This document shows positions 53,937 to 62,257 of a stretch of DNA of 64,000 bases, in pieces (position 1 is the first letter of the stretch; every line of letters begins with the position of its first letter). The translations under genes and the position numbers were made by a program. The notes beneath the pieces were generated by a model that was given only the letters and a program-made list of their open reading frames with translations, was not told the origin of the DNA and did no database searches. The DNA lies in NCBI GenBank assembly GCA_049323795.1, contig JBMOOH010000038.1, positions 32,099 through 96,098 on the forward strand, written 5' to 3'. Source of the DNA: JAOADN01 sp049323795. GTDB lineage: Bacteria; Pseudomonadota; Alphaproteobacteria; Rhodobacterales; Rhodobacteraceae.

Positions 53937-55184
53937 TCAGGATCGTGCCATTTTGATGGCACGGCGGGCCATGCCCGCGAAATTCTTCAGGTTGCGGGCA
54001 AATCCGTTCTGCGCGGCCGCCTCTGCCAGCCTCAGGCCCCGGTAGCGCGGTGTTGGCCGGTTGAGCAAACGGAGCGCGAGAAGCCGCGCGAGGAGCGCCC
54101 TGCGACGTTCCCGCTGTCCAGGCTGGATGGCCGCGAGCCGTGCCAGTTCGAAGGGCCGGACGGCGAGGCGGCCGCCCTTGCAGGCCTCGCCGAGCAGGCG
54201 CTCTCCGAGCGCCGTCCGGGTCAATACCAGGCTGACTCCGTCCTGCTCCTCGAACAGCGGGTAGCCGGCCTCGTCCGTCTCCCAGGCATCCGCGCAGACG
54301 ATATCGGCTGCAGTGCCCGTTCCGTCGGCGCAGATCTTGCACCGGTGCTGGACATGCTTCGACAGGATGCCGCCCCAGCTGTCGTGATAGGACATCGAAC
54401 GTTCGGACCCGTCGGCCAGCACTGCCGTGGCGCGGCCGGGCCACCCCATGCCCCGATAGCGGAAGCGGACCACCTGCGAAGGATCGGCACCCATCGCCGC
54501 AAGAAGCCGGCCTGCCCCCGTCATCGACGGAACCCCGGCGCAGAAGAAGGACAACAGGACCGGGAAGGCGCGTGCATATCCGGCGTCGCATTCGGACATC
54601 GCCCGAAGCGCCGCAACGTCGCACGGCTTGCCCACGAAGGCATGGCGCAGCCCCGAGGCCAGGGCCGGTCCCAGTCCGGCCAGCGGGGCGGAGGGGGCAT
54701 AGCGCGATCCGGCCGCCGCGAGCACGTCTTTGCGGGACCGGCTGGTTACGGTGACGTTCGCAAGCGGGTTATCTCCTGATGCGGCGGTCTGGAGAACGGC
54801 GTCCACGACGCCCTGCTCGAGCAGGTGAACGAGGATCATCGACAGAGCGCCACCCGAAGAGCCCGCATGGCGGATCTCGGTGTCGGTTGCCCAGCCCTCG
54901 TATGCGCTCAGGTGCGGGCCCCAGAGCACGTCGTCGTGCCGGTCTCGGACCTCGACCGTCTGACCGAGGCCGGGACAGATGGCGGCGATGCGGGCGTTCT
55001 CGGCCTCGGTCACCGGTCCGGTTTCCGTCGGGCGCAGAAATCCGCCCCGCGGCTCGATTCTCACGGAATCGGGGGCGATCGACGCACATGCCCCGCAGCC
55101 TGCGCAAAGGCTCCCGGCAGCGACGCGCCTGAGCGAGGCGCTCCCATGCGCCGGATCGATCACCGCACCCGACCTCGCCGGCAT
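53937..55184 (-). CDS. FrhB/FdhB-type (coenzyme F420 hydrogenase beta subunit C-terminal) oxidoreductase
   Basis: A 415-aa iron-sulfur flavoprotein-like enzyme. The N-terminal C-A-G-C-G-A-C-A cluster (28-35) suggests a 4Fe-4S site, and the C-terminal FrhB domain has G-K-P-C-D-V-A-A-L near 195 and C-K-I-C-A-D near 280, then D-A-W. In polysaccharide loci members of this family occur next to polysaccharide pyruvyl transferases, as here; the chemistry is unknown, possibly reductive modification of a nucleotide sugar or carrier-linked sugar. Starts at ATG 55184. Confidence 0.82.
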   Translation of the reverse strand: MPARSGAVIDPAHGSASLRRVAAGSLCAGCGACASIAPDSVRIEPRGGFLRPTETGPVTEAENARIAAICPGLGQTVEVRDRHDDVLWGPHLSAYEGWATDTEIRHAGSSGGALSMILVHLLEQGVVDAVLQTAASGDNPLANVTVTSRSRKDVLAAAGSRYAPSAPLAGLGPALASGLRHAFVGKPCDVAALRAMSECDAGYARAFPVLLSFFCAGVPSMTGAGRLLAAMGADPSQVVRFRYRGMGWPGRATAVLADGSERSMSYHDSWGGILSKHVQHRCKICADGTGTAADIVCADAWETDEAGYPLFEEQDGVSLVLTRTALGERLLGEACKGGRLAVRPFELARLAAIQPGQRERRRALLARLLALRLLNRPTPRYRGLRLAEAAAQNGFARNLKNFAGMARRAIKMARS

Positions 55185-55269
55185 GCGGCGCGCATCTGGC
55201 GCACCCGGTTTTCAATCTTCACGCGAAATCGTCCGCTCGACCTCTACCGAGGTGCAGAATGTCCGGCCT

Positions 55270-55308
55270 CATGCGGGAACGCAAGCGCCACAAGGCAAGT
55301 CTGCGTCA
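55270..55308. repeat. Shared intergenic element, copy 2
   Basis: CATGCGGGAACG (55270-55281), GCCACAAG (55287-55294) and GCGTCA (55303-55308), the same three blocks in the same order and orientation as at 10473-10503. It lies in the 141-bp gap between the beta-helix gene and the FrhB-like gene, both on the minus strand. Confidence 0.45.
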
Positions 55309-55325
55309 CAGCCCTTCGTGTCGCC

Positions 55326-57395
55326 CTATTCGTAGGCTCCTGCAGAGGCGGCCGTCACCGATCTCGGCGCGCCCGAGAGATCGAACCTGAGTGTCGGGAA
55401 CCGAACGATCCCCTTGGCTGGCGAGCCGGACTGAATCGCATAGCTCCCACCGCCCGAACCCGCGGTGGGGCCTGCCGTTGTCGCTGCGGGCGCCGTGAAG
55501 AGGGGCGAAAGGGGCACCGTCGTGCCGGTTCCGCCGATGGTTTGCAGTCCTGCGAAGTCCTGCCGGAACCCAGGTGCGGCAGCATCGAACTGCAGAAGCT
55601 CTCCGCGCACGCCGACACCGTTTGCATAGGGCCAGTTGCCGGTGCGGGTTCCGTCCTGAAGGAAGACGTCGCCCTTGTTGTTCACCGAGACGTGGATGTT
55701 CCCGACGGACGATATCATCCGGTGCTGTCGCGGAACCGTCGGGTTCTCATCGTAGAAAAGGTTGGATCTGCCATTGTTCCAGAAGCCGGCAATCGTGTTG
55801 TGGTGCACCACGGCATGGGTGACATTCGCAAGATTGCTGTCAGCGGTGATGCCGAGCGCGGTGTTCGACGTGGCCGAAAAGAACTCGATCACGTTCTGGA
55901 CGATGGCGATCTCCATCGTTTCCGCAAGTCCGCCGTATCCGGCCCGGTATCCGGAAGCGTAGTTGAAGGCGAAGATTGCGCCGTTGTTCGAGCGCGTGCC
56001 GCCAGTGAGGAGGCCGCTCGAATGGTTGCCGCCGGTGAGGCGCGATCCCAGGACAAGCCAGTTTTCGATCGTCACGCCGGACGAGTTCAGCAGCCCGCGA
56101 ACCATGCGGACCTCGTTCGTGCCAGCCGAGAAGGGGGACGAGCCGGCGTTCCGCAAGTCGCAGCCGTACACCCAGAGACTGGCAGTGTTCAGGACCGACG
56201 CGTTGTTGCCCGCATTGTCGAAGACGACGTCGTCAAGGACAAGCTGCAGCGGTGCTCCGGCTTCGCCGGTAAATGCCAGCGTTCCGGTCCTCTGCACCGT
56301 GCAGTCCGATATCTGCAGATAGGGGAACCTGGGCCGGGGAGCGGTGACGCCGAAGGTGAGGACGGCAGCAGAACGGGCCACTGCCGGATCGCGGCAGATC
56401 TTCACGGCCGCCTGGTCCTGGATGCCCCCGGTCACATCCCCGGCAGCCAGCGACCCCATGACGAACGAACCGGCCCCCAGCCGAACCTCGCAGCCGTCGA
56501 TCCGGCCGCCGGTGACGCCTGTCGCCGCCTTCAGACCCTTCAGCGCCCCGACCACCGTGGCGAAGGGGGCAGCCGAGGCGGTCGCGGCGGCGGTCGAGAC
56601 GACGCCTGTCGTGTCGCTGCCGCCGGTTGCGACATAGGCAAGCGGCGGCGCTGCCGCCTTGGCGACGTGCTTGAGAAAGACCCGCGGGGAAAACTCGCGC
56701 CCGCCCGTCGCGCCGGCGCTGTCCCGGACGGCGGACGGCCCCCCGATCCAGGGATAGACCCTGGCGTTGCACGTGATGGCAGCCACGTCCGCAAGTCCCG
56801 AGATGTCGAGGACCGCCCGGTAGACGATGACGGAATTCCGGTCCGACGCCCGAGGCGACACGGTGGAAGCCGAAACCCGTTGCGAGACGGCGGAAATTCC
56901 GTCGGTTGCCGTGAACTCCACGCAGGCGACCTGCTCGCCCGACCGCGCGTTGCGGTGAAACGCGACGACCTCGAGAGCGAGGCGGTTTCCCACCACCGTC
57001 CGCGCCGGCATCGCCCAGTTCGCCACAGGTTTCGGGCTGGTCTCCGTGCTGGCGTTTGCTGCACCGGCCACGATATCCCCGGCATAGACGTAGTCAGAAA
57101 GGGCCACGGTGTCCGCCGTCAAGGCCGCGTTGTTGGGATAGGCTTGGCGGACACGCCGCGTGACGGTGAGGACATCGTCATAGCTCCGCGCAGATCCCAG
57201 TCCGGAAAAGCCCTGCCGTGTGACAAGAAACGTTTCGGGAGCAATCGCCGGATCGAACGCGGCGGGAGGAGAGGGATAGGCCGCCGTCCAGCCGTTCGAG
57301 TTGACCGTGGCGAAGCGTGCCTGCAAGCCCGGATCGGTTCCGCTTCCCGGTCCGGGTTTCGCGCCACGAAGCGCCAATCCGATGCTGTTCTGCAT
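55326..57395 (-). CDS. Large beta-helix / tail-spike-like protein without signal peptide
   Basis: A 689-aa protein beginning M-Q-N-S-I-G-L-A-L-R-G, with no signal sequence. Residues about 50-240 hold beta-rich domains (V-R-Q-A-Y-P-N-N-A-A-L-T, V-A-L-S-D-Y-V-Y-A-G-D); residues about 260-640 form right-handed beta-helix rungs with many N, G and I/V positions (N-G-A-I-F-A-F-N-Y-A-S-G-Y), ending A-G-A-Y-E. From memory the N-terminal part resembles phage tail or spike proteins of Rhodobacteraceae. It may be secreted by another route, be part of a spike, or act on polysaccharide. Monocistronic and divergent from the polymerase gene. Confidence 0.72.
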   Translation of the reverse strand: MQNSIGLALRGAKPGPGSGTDPGLQARFATVNSNGWTAAYPSPPAAFDPAIAPETFLVTRQGFSGLGSARSYDDVLTVTRRVRQAYPNNAALTADTVALSDYVYAGDIVAGAANASTETSPKPVANWAMPARTVVGNRLALEVVAFHRNARSGEQVACVEFTATDGISAVSQRVSASTVSPRASDRNSVIVYRAVLDISGLADVAAITCNARVYPWIGGPSAVRDSAGATGGREFSPRVFLKHVAKAAAPPLAYVATGGSDTTGVVSTAAATASAAPFATVVGALKGLKAATGVTGGRIDGCEVRLGAGSFVMGSLAAGDVTGGIQDQAAVKICRDPAVARSAAVLTFGVTAPRPRFPYLQISDCTVQRTGTLAFTGEAGAPLQLVLDDVVFDNAGNNASVLNTASLWVYGCDLRNAGSSPFSAGTNEVRMVRGLLNSSGVTIENWLVLGSRLTGGNHSSGLLTGGTRSNNGAIFAFNYASGYRAGYGGLAETMEIAIVQNVIEFFSATSNTALGITADSNLANVTHAVVHHNTIAGFWNNGRSNLFYDENPTVPRQHRMISSVGNIHVSVNNKGDVFLQDGTRTGNWPYANGVGVRGELLQFDAAAPGFRQDFAGLQTIGGTGTTVPLSPLFTAPAATTAGPTAGSGGGSYAIQSGSPAKGIVRFPTLRFDLSGAPRSVTAASAGAYE

Positions 57396-57604
57396 GACGA
57401 GTTCCCTGCAAGACCGCGCCCGCTGGCCGGCTCCGACTCAATCCATACGCAGGCCGCCTTGCCGTTGCGCAGAGGCCGACAATCGCGCCCGCCGGGTTGG
57501 CATTCTTTCAAGCCCCGGCCCGATGCGGCCGGCCGTCGGCTTTGTCCTCGCCTCGGACGGGGAAATGACCTAAATCCTTCGCAGGCGGACCGAACCTGAA
57601 GGCC

Positions 57605-59191
57605 GTGAATCAGACTATGGCGACGGCGGACATATCCCCCTCTCTCGTCGGCCGGACGGGTCGTCTGGCCCAGATCGCGGCAGCGCTCAGGATCGGCAAG
57701 CTGCCCGTCGTCATCTGGCTGTACCTGCTGACGATAGCGGCTCCGGTCGGTTTCAGTGTCGGTCCGCTGTCGTTGAGCGGGATGCGTGTCCTGCTCATAC
57801 TCACGTTCTTCCCGCTGATCTTCATGCTGCTGTCGAAACGTGCGGGACCGCTGATTCCGACCGACATCCTGTTTGCCTTGCACATCCTTTGGGCGACCCT
57901 CGCCATTGCGGTCAACAACCCGTCACGCGTGGTGGAGAACATGGGCTCGACCGGCATCGAGTTCGCCGGCGGCTACCTTCTCGGCCGGGTCATGATCCGA
58001 ACGCCCGAGCAGTTCATGGCGCTCTGCCGCGCGCTGTTCCTCCTGATCGCGCTTCTTCTGCCGTTCGCGCTGATCGAGGTGCGCACGGGCAAGTCGATCC
58101 CGCTGGAGTTCATCCGCTCGCTGCCGGGCCTCGAAACCTTCTCCGATGTGAACGCGCCGAAGCGGATGGGGCTCGAAAGGGTGCAGTCCGTCTTCGCCCA
58201 CCCCATCCATTACGGAGTGTTCAGTTCGCTGATGTTCCCCATGGCCTTCATCGGCTTCCGGCAGACTTTCTCGACTCTCACCCGGTTCGTCGTCAGCGGA
58301 CTCATCGCCTTGAGCGTCTTCCTATCCCTGTCAAGCGGCGCCCTTCTGGCGCTCATGATTCAGTTGGGCCTGATCTCGTGGGCGTTCATCTTCAGGGGCA
58401 CCGTGCACAGGTGGCGCATTCTGGTGGGCCTGCTTGTGTTCCTCTATGTGGTCATCGACCTGCTCTCCAACCGGACGCCGGTCGACGTGTTCATGACCTA
58501 TGCCACGTTCTCGGCGCAGACGGCCTTCTGGCGGAGGACGATCTTCGAATGGGGCATGATCAATGTCTGGGCAAATCCGATCCTTGGGCTCGGTCTTAGG
58601 AACTGGATCCGGCCGTCGTGGATGAACTCGGGCAGCATGGACAACTTCTGGCTGGTGATGACCGTACGCTACGGAATTCCAGGGTTCCTTCTGCTTGCGG
58701 CCGGCTATCTCGACCTGATCCGGCGAATCGCGCGGCGCGACCTCGCTGCCGACCCTGCCGTCGCGCGGCTGAGGCTGGCTTGGGTCATCACCTTCCTCGG
58801 CCTGACCTTTTCCCTGTCGACCGTTCATATCTGGACGGCCGTCTATTCCTTCACCTTCTTCCTGGTCGGTGCGGGCGTGTGGCTGGTGCACTACGAACCC
58901 CGCGGCGTTCCCGCTCCGGCCGCGACGGTTGGGACCGGGCGTGGGGCTGCCTCGCATGCCCGCGCCGGTACCGTGCCGGCGTTCTCCAGGACGAAGGCGG
59001 ACAAACCCTCGCCCCCCCGGGCGGCCGCCCCCTTCGCGCGGACCTGGCCGACCGCGGCAGACGGACAGAGGCAATACCTTCCTGATGCCCCCCCCGAAAG
59101 GCAGAAGCTGCGCTTCACCCGTTTCGCCCCCCAGGACATCACAGCGCCCGAACCGGATGACCCGAAGAATGAAGAACGTCGCGGACATTGA
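57605..59191 (+). CDS. O-antigen ligase / Wzy-like polysaccharide polymerase
   Basis: A 528-aa inner-membrane protein with about ten hydrophobic segments in the first 430 residues and a large periplasmic loop (about 300-355, with N-P-I-L-G-L-G-L-R-N-W), the usual site of the catalytic loop in Wzy/WaaL proteins. It would polymerise or ligate repeat units on the periplasmic face. The last 90 residues are polar, proline/arginine-rich and probably disordered. Translation starts at GTG 57605 or ATG 57617; neither ribosome site is clearly better. It opens a three-gene plus-strand glycosylation unit. Confidence 0.85.
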   Translation: MNQTMATADISPSLVGRTGRLAQIAAALRIGKLPVVIWLYLLTIAAPVGFSVGPLSLSGMRVLLILTFFPLIFMLLSKRAGPLIPTDILFALHILWATLAIAVNNPSRVVENMGSTGIEFAGGYLLGRVMIRTPEQFMALCRALFLLIALLLPFALIEVRTGKSIPLEFIRSLPGLETFSDVNAPKRMGLERVQSVFAHPIHYGVFSSLMFPMAFIGFRQTFSTLTRFVVSGLIALSVFLSLSSGALLALMIQLGLISWAFIFRGTVHRWRILVGLLVFLYVVIDLLSNRTPVDVFMTYATFSAQTAFWRRTIFEWGMINVWANPILGLGLRNWIRPSWMNSGSMDNFWLVMTVRYGIPGFLLLAAGYLDLIRRIARRDLAADPAVARLRLAWVITFLGLTFSLSTVHIWTAVYSFTFFLVGAGVWLVHYEPRGVPAPAATVGTGRGAASHARAGTVPAFSRTKADKPSPPRAAAPFARTWPTAADGQRQYLPDAPPERQKLRFTRFAPQDITAPEPDDPKNEERRGH

Positions 59192-59213
59192 CTCGCGACC
59201 CTCCGAGAGGGTC

Positions 59214-60272
59214 ATGACGCCTCTGCCGCGCCTCGGCGTCGTCATCGTGTCGTACAACTCCGGCGATGCGCTGTTCGAGTGCCTCGAAAGTCTGCTGGCG
59301 CAGACCGGAGTGGACCTTCACATCGTCGTCGTGGACAACAACTCCACCGACGACACCGTCGGTGCGATGCGCAACTGGGCCTCGGGCGTCGTTCCATGGT
59401 CCGATCCCGGCGACATCCCCTTCGACCTCGTCGCCGCCCCGAAGCCCGTTCCGCTGGTGGAGACGGACAGGCCTCAAACCCCGCGCGCCGCGCCGGCGGT
59501 GAACCTCCTCCATTCCGGGCTGAACGGCGGATATGCCGCAGGGGTGAACGCGGGCCTCGACTGCCTGTCCCGTGTCGACGGGCTGTCTCGATTCTGGATC
59601 CTCAATCCCGACAGCGCCGTTCCGCCGGGAACGGCGCTGGCCTTTGCCACCTATGGTGGTCCCGACCTCCGGTTCTCGCTCATCGGCGGGCGGGTCAACT
59701 ATCTCGAGATGCCGGACGTGATCCAGATCGACGGAGGCCGGGTGGACTGGCGGACCGGAGTGACCCTGAACGTCAATCAAGGAGCGGCACACAGCGCGTG
59801 TCCGCCGCCGGATCCTGCCCGGATGGACTTCGTCACGGGCGCCAGCATGGTCGTTTCGCGCACCTTCTACGAGGCGGTCGGCCCAATGGCCGAGGACTAC
59901 TTCCTCTACTATGAGGAGGTCGACTGGGCGCTCAGGCGCGGGGAGCTTCCCTTGGCCTACTGCCCCGGCGGTCTCATCTATCACCGGGCAGGAACTTCGA
60001 TCGGTTCGCCCACGCTGTCGAGGGTCGCATCGCCCCTTTCGCTCTATTTCAAGCACCGCAACCGTATCCGGTTTCTTCGACGGCACCGGCCAGGCGCGTT
60101 GCTTACGGCACATGCATTCACGCTCGCCAAATCGCTCCAGACGCTGGCCAGGGGGTACCCGCACGAAGCCTGGGTAACGTTCAGGGCAAGCTTCGGGGGT
60201 GCTCCGACCAGAGATGTGGCTGCGCGGATTGCCCCCGACGCATCCGAAACGGCGTTCGGGCGCGCGCGGTGA
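59214..60272 (+). CDS. Family 2 glycosyltransferase (rhamnosyltransferase-like)
   Basis: A 352-aa GT-A enzyme: V-V-I-V-S-Y-N-S-G near the start, V-V-V-D-N-N-S-T near residue 38, an unusually long insert (about 55-95), N-G-G-Y-A-A-G-V-N near 103, the metal motif region W-I-L-N-P-D-S near 129 and Y-F-L-Y-Y-E-E-V-D-W near 232. The overall pattern is of WbbL-like transferases adding deoxyhexose. ATG 59214 is preferred for GAGAGG upstream; ATG 59169, inside the previous gene, is possible. Confidence 0.88.
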   Translation: MTPLPRLGVVIVSYNSGDALFECLESLLAQTGVDLHIVVVDNNSTDDTVGAMRNWASGVVPWSDPGDIPFDLVAAPKPVPLVETDRPQTPRAAPAVNLLHSGLNGGYAAGVNAGLDCLSRVDGLSRFWILNPDSAVPPGTALAFATYGGPDLRFSLIGGRVNYLEMPDVIQIDGGRVDWRTGVTLNVNQGAAHSACPPPDPARMDFVTGASMVVSRTFYEAVGPMAEDYFLYYEEVDWALRRGELPLAYCPGGLIYHRAGTSIGSPTLSRVASPLSLYFKHRNRIRFLRRHRPGALLTAHAFTLAKSLQTLARGYPHEAWVTFRASFGGAPTRDVAARIAPDASETAFGRAR

Positions 60273-60315
60273 TCAGACGAGGGCCGAGTTTTCTTGGCGA
60301 GTGAGTGTGAAGGTC

Positions 60316-61596
60316 ATGAACGACCAGTATCATGGACGGTGGCAAGGCGCAGGCTATGCCGGCGATCGCCCGGTGCAGAACGGCCGGGACAGGCAGTCTT
60401 CCGCTGCGCCCGTGGCTCGGCCCATGCTGCTCGCCCCGGCCGAAGCCGCTCCGGTCAGGGCTCTCGTGTCGATGCCGATGGCCCCTCGCGGCGTCGGGAT
60501 GACCTGCCGGTCGATCCTGACCGGGGCAGCCGGTGCGGGCTATCCCCTGTCCCTCTTCACGATGCGCAACGTGCCCGATGAGCGCACGTCGGCGCTCCCC
60601 GTGCAGACGCCGGTTCCGTTCCTTCTGCGGCACATGCCCTATCCGATCATGAGCCGGTTCGTCGGGCATGCCCTCCTTCACACGGCCTTCCTCGATGCGC
60701 TCGCGGACGGAGACATCGCCTATCTGTGGCCGTCCGTTCCGGTCCGCGTGTACGAACAGGTCGCCGAGCGCGGCATCCCGATCGTGATCGATGCCGTCAA
60801 CACGCGGATGAAGGTCGCTCGCGCGCTGCTCGATGCCGAGTATGACCGGCTCGGACTGCCGCCCGGCCACGGGATCACGGATCTTCGCATTGCCCGCCAG
60901 GAAGCCCGGATGTCCATGGCAAGTGCCATCTTCACGCCGAGCCCCGCAACCGAAGCCGCACTGGCAGGCACGCCGCTGGAAACCAGCCACATCAGGACGA
61001 GCTACGGGACCTGGGTCACACCATCGGCGCCCCTCCGGGCGCCGAAGAAGAAGAAGGGACAGCCGGTAACCTTTCTGTTCGTCGGGACGGCCAGTGTTCG
61101 CAAGGGCAGCCATGTGCTGCTCGAAGCCTGGCGTCGTGTTCCGGACTGGATGCGGCTTCGGCTGGTGGGTGACATCGAACCGGGCCTGTCGCGGGTGTTC
61201 GCGGACGTTCTGGGCCGATCCAATGTCGATCATGTTCCGTTCACCCTGAACGTCACGCCAGAATTCGACAGGGCGGACGTCTTTGTCCTGCCCTCGATCG
61301 AAGAGGGTGACAGCATCGTCACGTACGAGGCGGCGGACAGGGGTCTTCCGATCCTGGCATCGCCGATGGGGGCAGGACGAATGGGTGCCGAGAGCGGTGC
61401 CATCTGCCTCATCGATCCGTATGACGCCGACGGCTTCGCCGAGGCGCTTCACCTTTTTGCAGCTTCCGACGATCTTCGCCACGAGTGGGGTGCCCTCGGG
61501 CGCCGCGCCGTGCTTGACTACGACTGGTCCCTCGTCGGCCCCCGCAGCTTTGCCGCGCTGCACCGATTCTTCGGCGACCGGGCCCGGGGCGGTTGA
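60316..61596 (+). CDS. Family 4-like glycosyltransferase
   Basis: A 426-aa GT-B transferase with a GT4-type C-terminal domain: F-L-F-V-G-T-A-S-V-R-K-G-S near residue 252, and P-S-I-E-E-G-D-S-I-V-T-Y-E-A near 328, the E-x7-E motif that binds the donor nucleotide. The first 45 residues are variable and polar. The start is uncertain: ATG 60316, or GTGs at 60301 or 60307; none has a strong ribosome site. It completes the polysaccharide unit; the next genes are for nicotinate salvage. Confidence 0.85.
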   Translation: MNDQYHGRWQGAGYAGDRPVQNGRDRQSSAAPVARPMLLAPAEAAPVRALVSMPMAPRGVGMTCRSILTGAAGAGYPLSLFTMRNVPDERTSALPVQTPVPFLLRHMPYPIMSRFVGHALLHTAFLDALADGDIAYLWPSVPVRVYEQVAERGIPIVIDAVNTRMKVARALLDAEYDRLGLPPGHGITDLRIARQEARMSMASAIFTPSPATEAALAGTPLETSHIRTSYGTWVTPSAPLRAPKKKKGQPVTFLFVGTASVRKGSHVLLEAWRRVPDWMRLRLVGDIEPGLSRVFADVLGRSNVDHVPFTLNVTPEFDRADVFVLPSIEEGDSIVTYEAADRGLPILASPMGAGRMGAESGAICLIDPYDADGFAEALHLFAASDDLRHEWGALGRRAVLDYDWSLVGPRSFAALHRFFGDRARGG

Positions 61597-61650
61597 CCCT
61601 GTCGGAGATTGTCCGCAATCCTGCGGCCCGCAGGCACAGCGGGGGAAGTG

Positions 61651-62256
61651 ATGCGCGAGGCTGGCGAAGCTCTGATCGTGATCGACGTCCAGAATGATTT
61701 CTGCCCCGGAGGTGCCCTGGCCGTCGCGGGCGGCGACGAGATCATCGGCGGAGTCAACCGCCTCATGTCCGATTTTCCGGTGATTGTCCTCACGCAGGAC
61801 TGGCATCCGGCAGATCATGCAAGCTTTGCCGCGAACCATCCTGGCGCGTCACCTTTCAGCCTCGTGACCATGCCCTACGGCCCCCAGGTGCTTTGGCCGG
61901 TGCACTGCGTTCAGGGCACCCCGGGCGCGGAGTTCCATCGCGACCTCCGCACCGATGATGCCGATCTGGTGATCCGCAAGGGTTTCCGTCCCGCCATCGA
62001 CAGCTACTCGGCATTCTTCGAGAATGATCGTGCCACTCCGACCGGCCTTGAAGGCTACCTGCGGAACCGCGGGGTTTCGGACCTGACGCTTGCGGGGCTG
62101 GCAACGGACTACTGCGTCGCCTATTCCGCGCTCGATGCGGCGCGCCTCGGCTTCGGCGTGACCGTGAGGCTGGATCTCTGCCGCGCCATCGACCGCGACG
62201 GCTCGCTTGCCCGCGCGCGGTCCGAACTGCAGACCGCTGGCGTCCGGTTCGCCTGA
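61651..62256 (+). CDS. pncA: Nicotinamidase PncA
   Basis: A 201-aa isochorismatase-fold enzyme converting nicotinamide to nicotinate. The catalytic triad is visible: D11 in V-I-D-V-Q-N-D-F, the Lys in V-I-R-K-G-F near residue 110, and the Cys in A-T-D-Y-C-V near 153. Metal ligands lie in Q-D-W-H-P-A-D-H near 52-59. The ATG at 61651 has GGGGGAAG upstream; a TTG further out is not needed. It is followed by pncB with one base between stop and start. Confidence 0.95.
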   Translation: MREAGEALIVIDVQNDFCPGGALAVAGGDEIIGGVNRLMSDFPVIVLTQDWHPADHASFAANHPGASPFSLVTMPYGPQVLWPVHCVQGTPGAEFHRDLRTDDADLVIRKGFRPAIDSYSAFFENDRATPTGLEGYLRNRGVSDLTLAGLATDYCVAYSALDAARLGFGVTVRLDLCRAIDRDGSLARARSELQTAGVRFA

Positions 62257-62257
62257 G

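Noticed and set aside
51680..57395. Integrated prophage or GTA cluster
   Set aside because: Only spike-like genes are seen; no terminase, portal, capsid, tail tube, integrase or lysis gene in the window.
27572..61596. Alginate operon
   Set aside because: Only the sugar-nucleotide genes resemble alginate synthesis; no alg8, alg44, algE, algK or algG-type gene, and Wzx/Wzy/Wzz-type genes are present.
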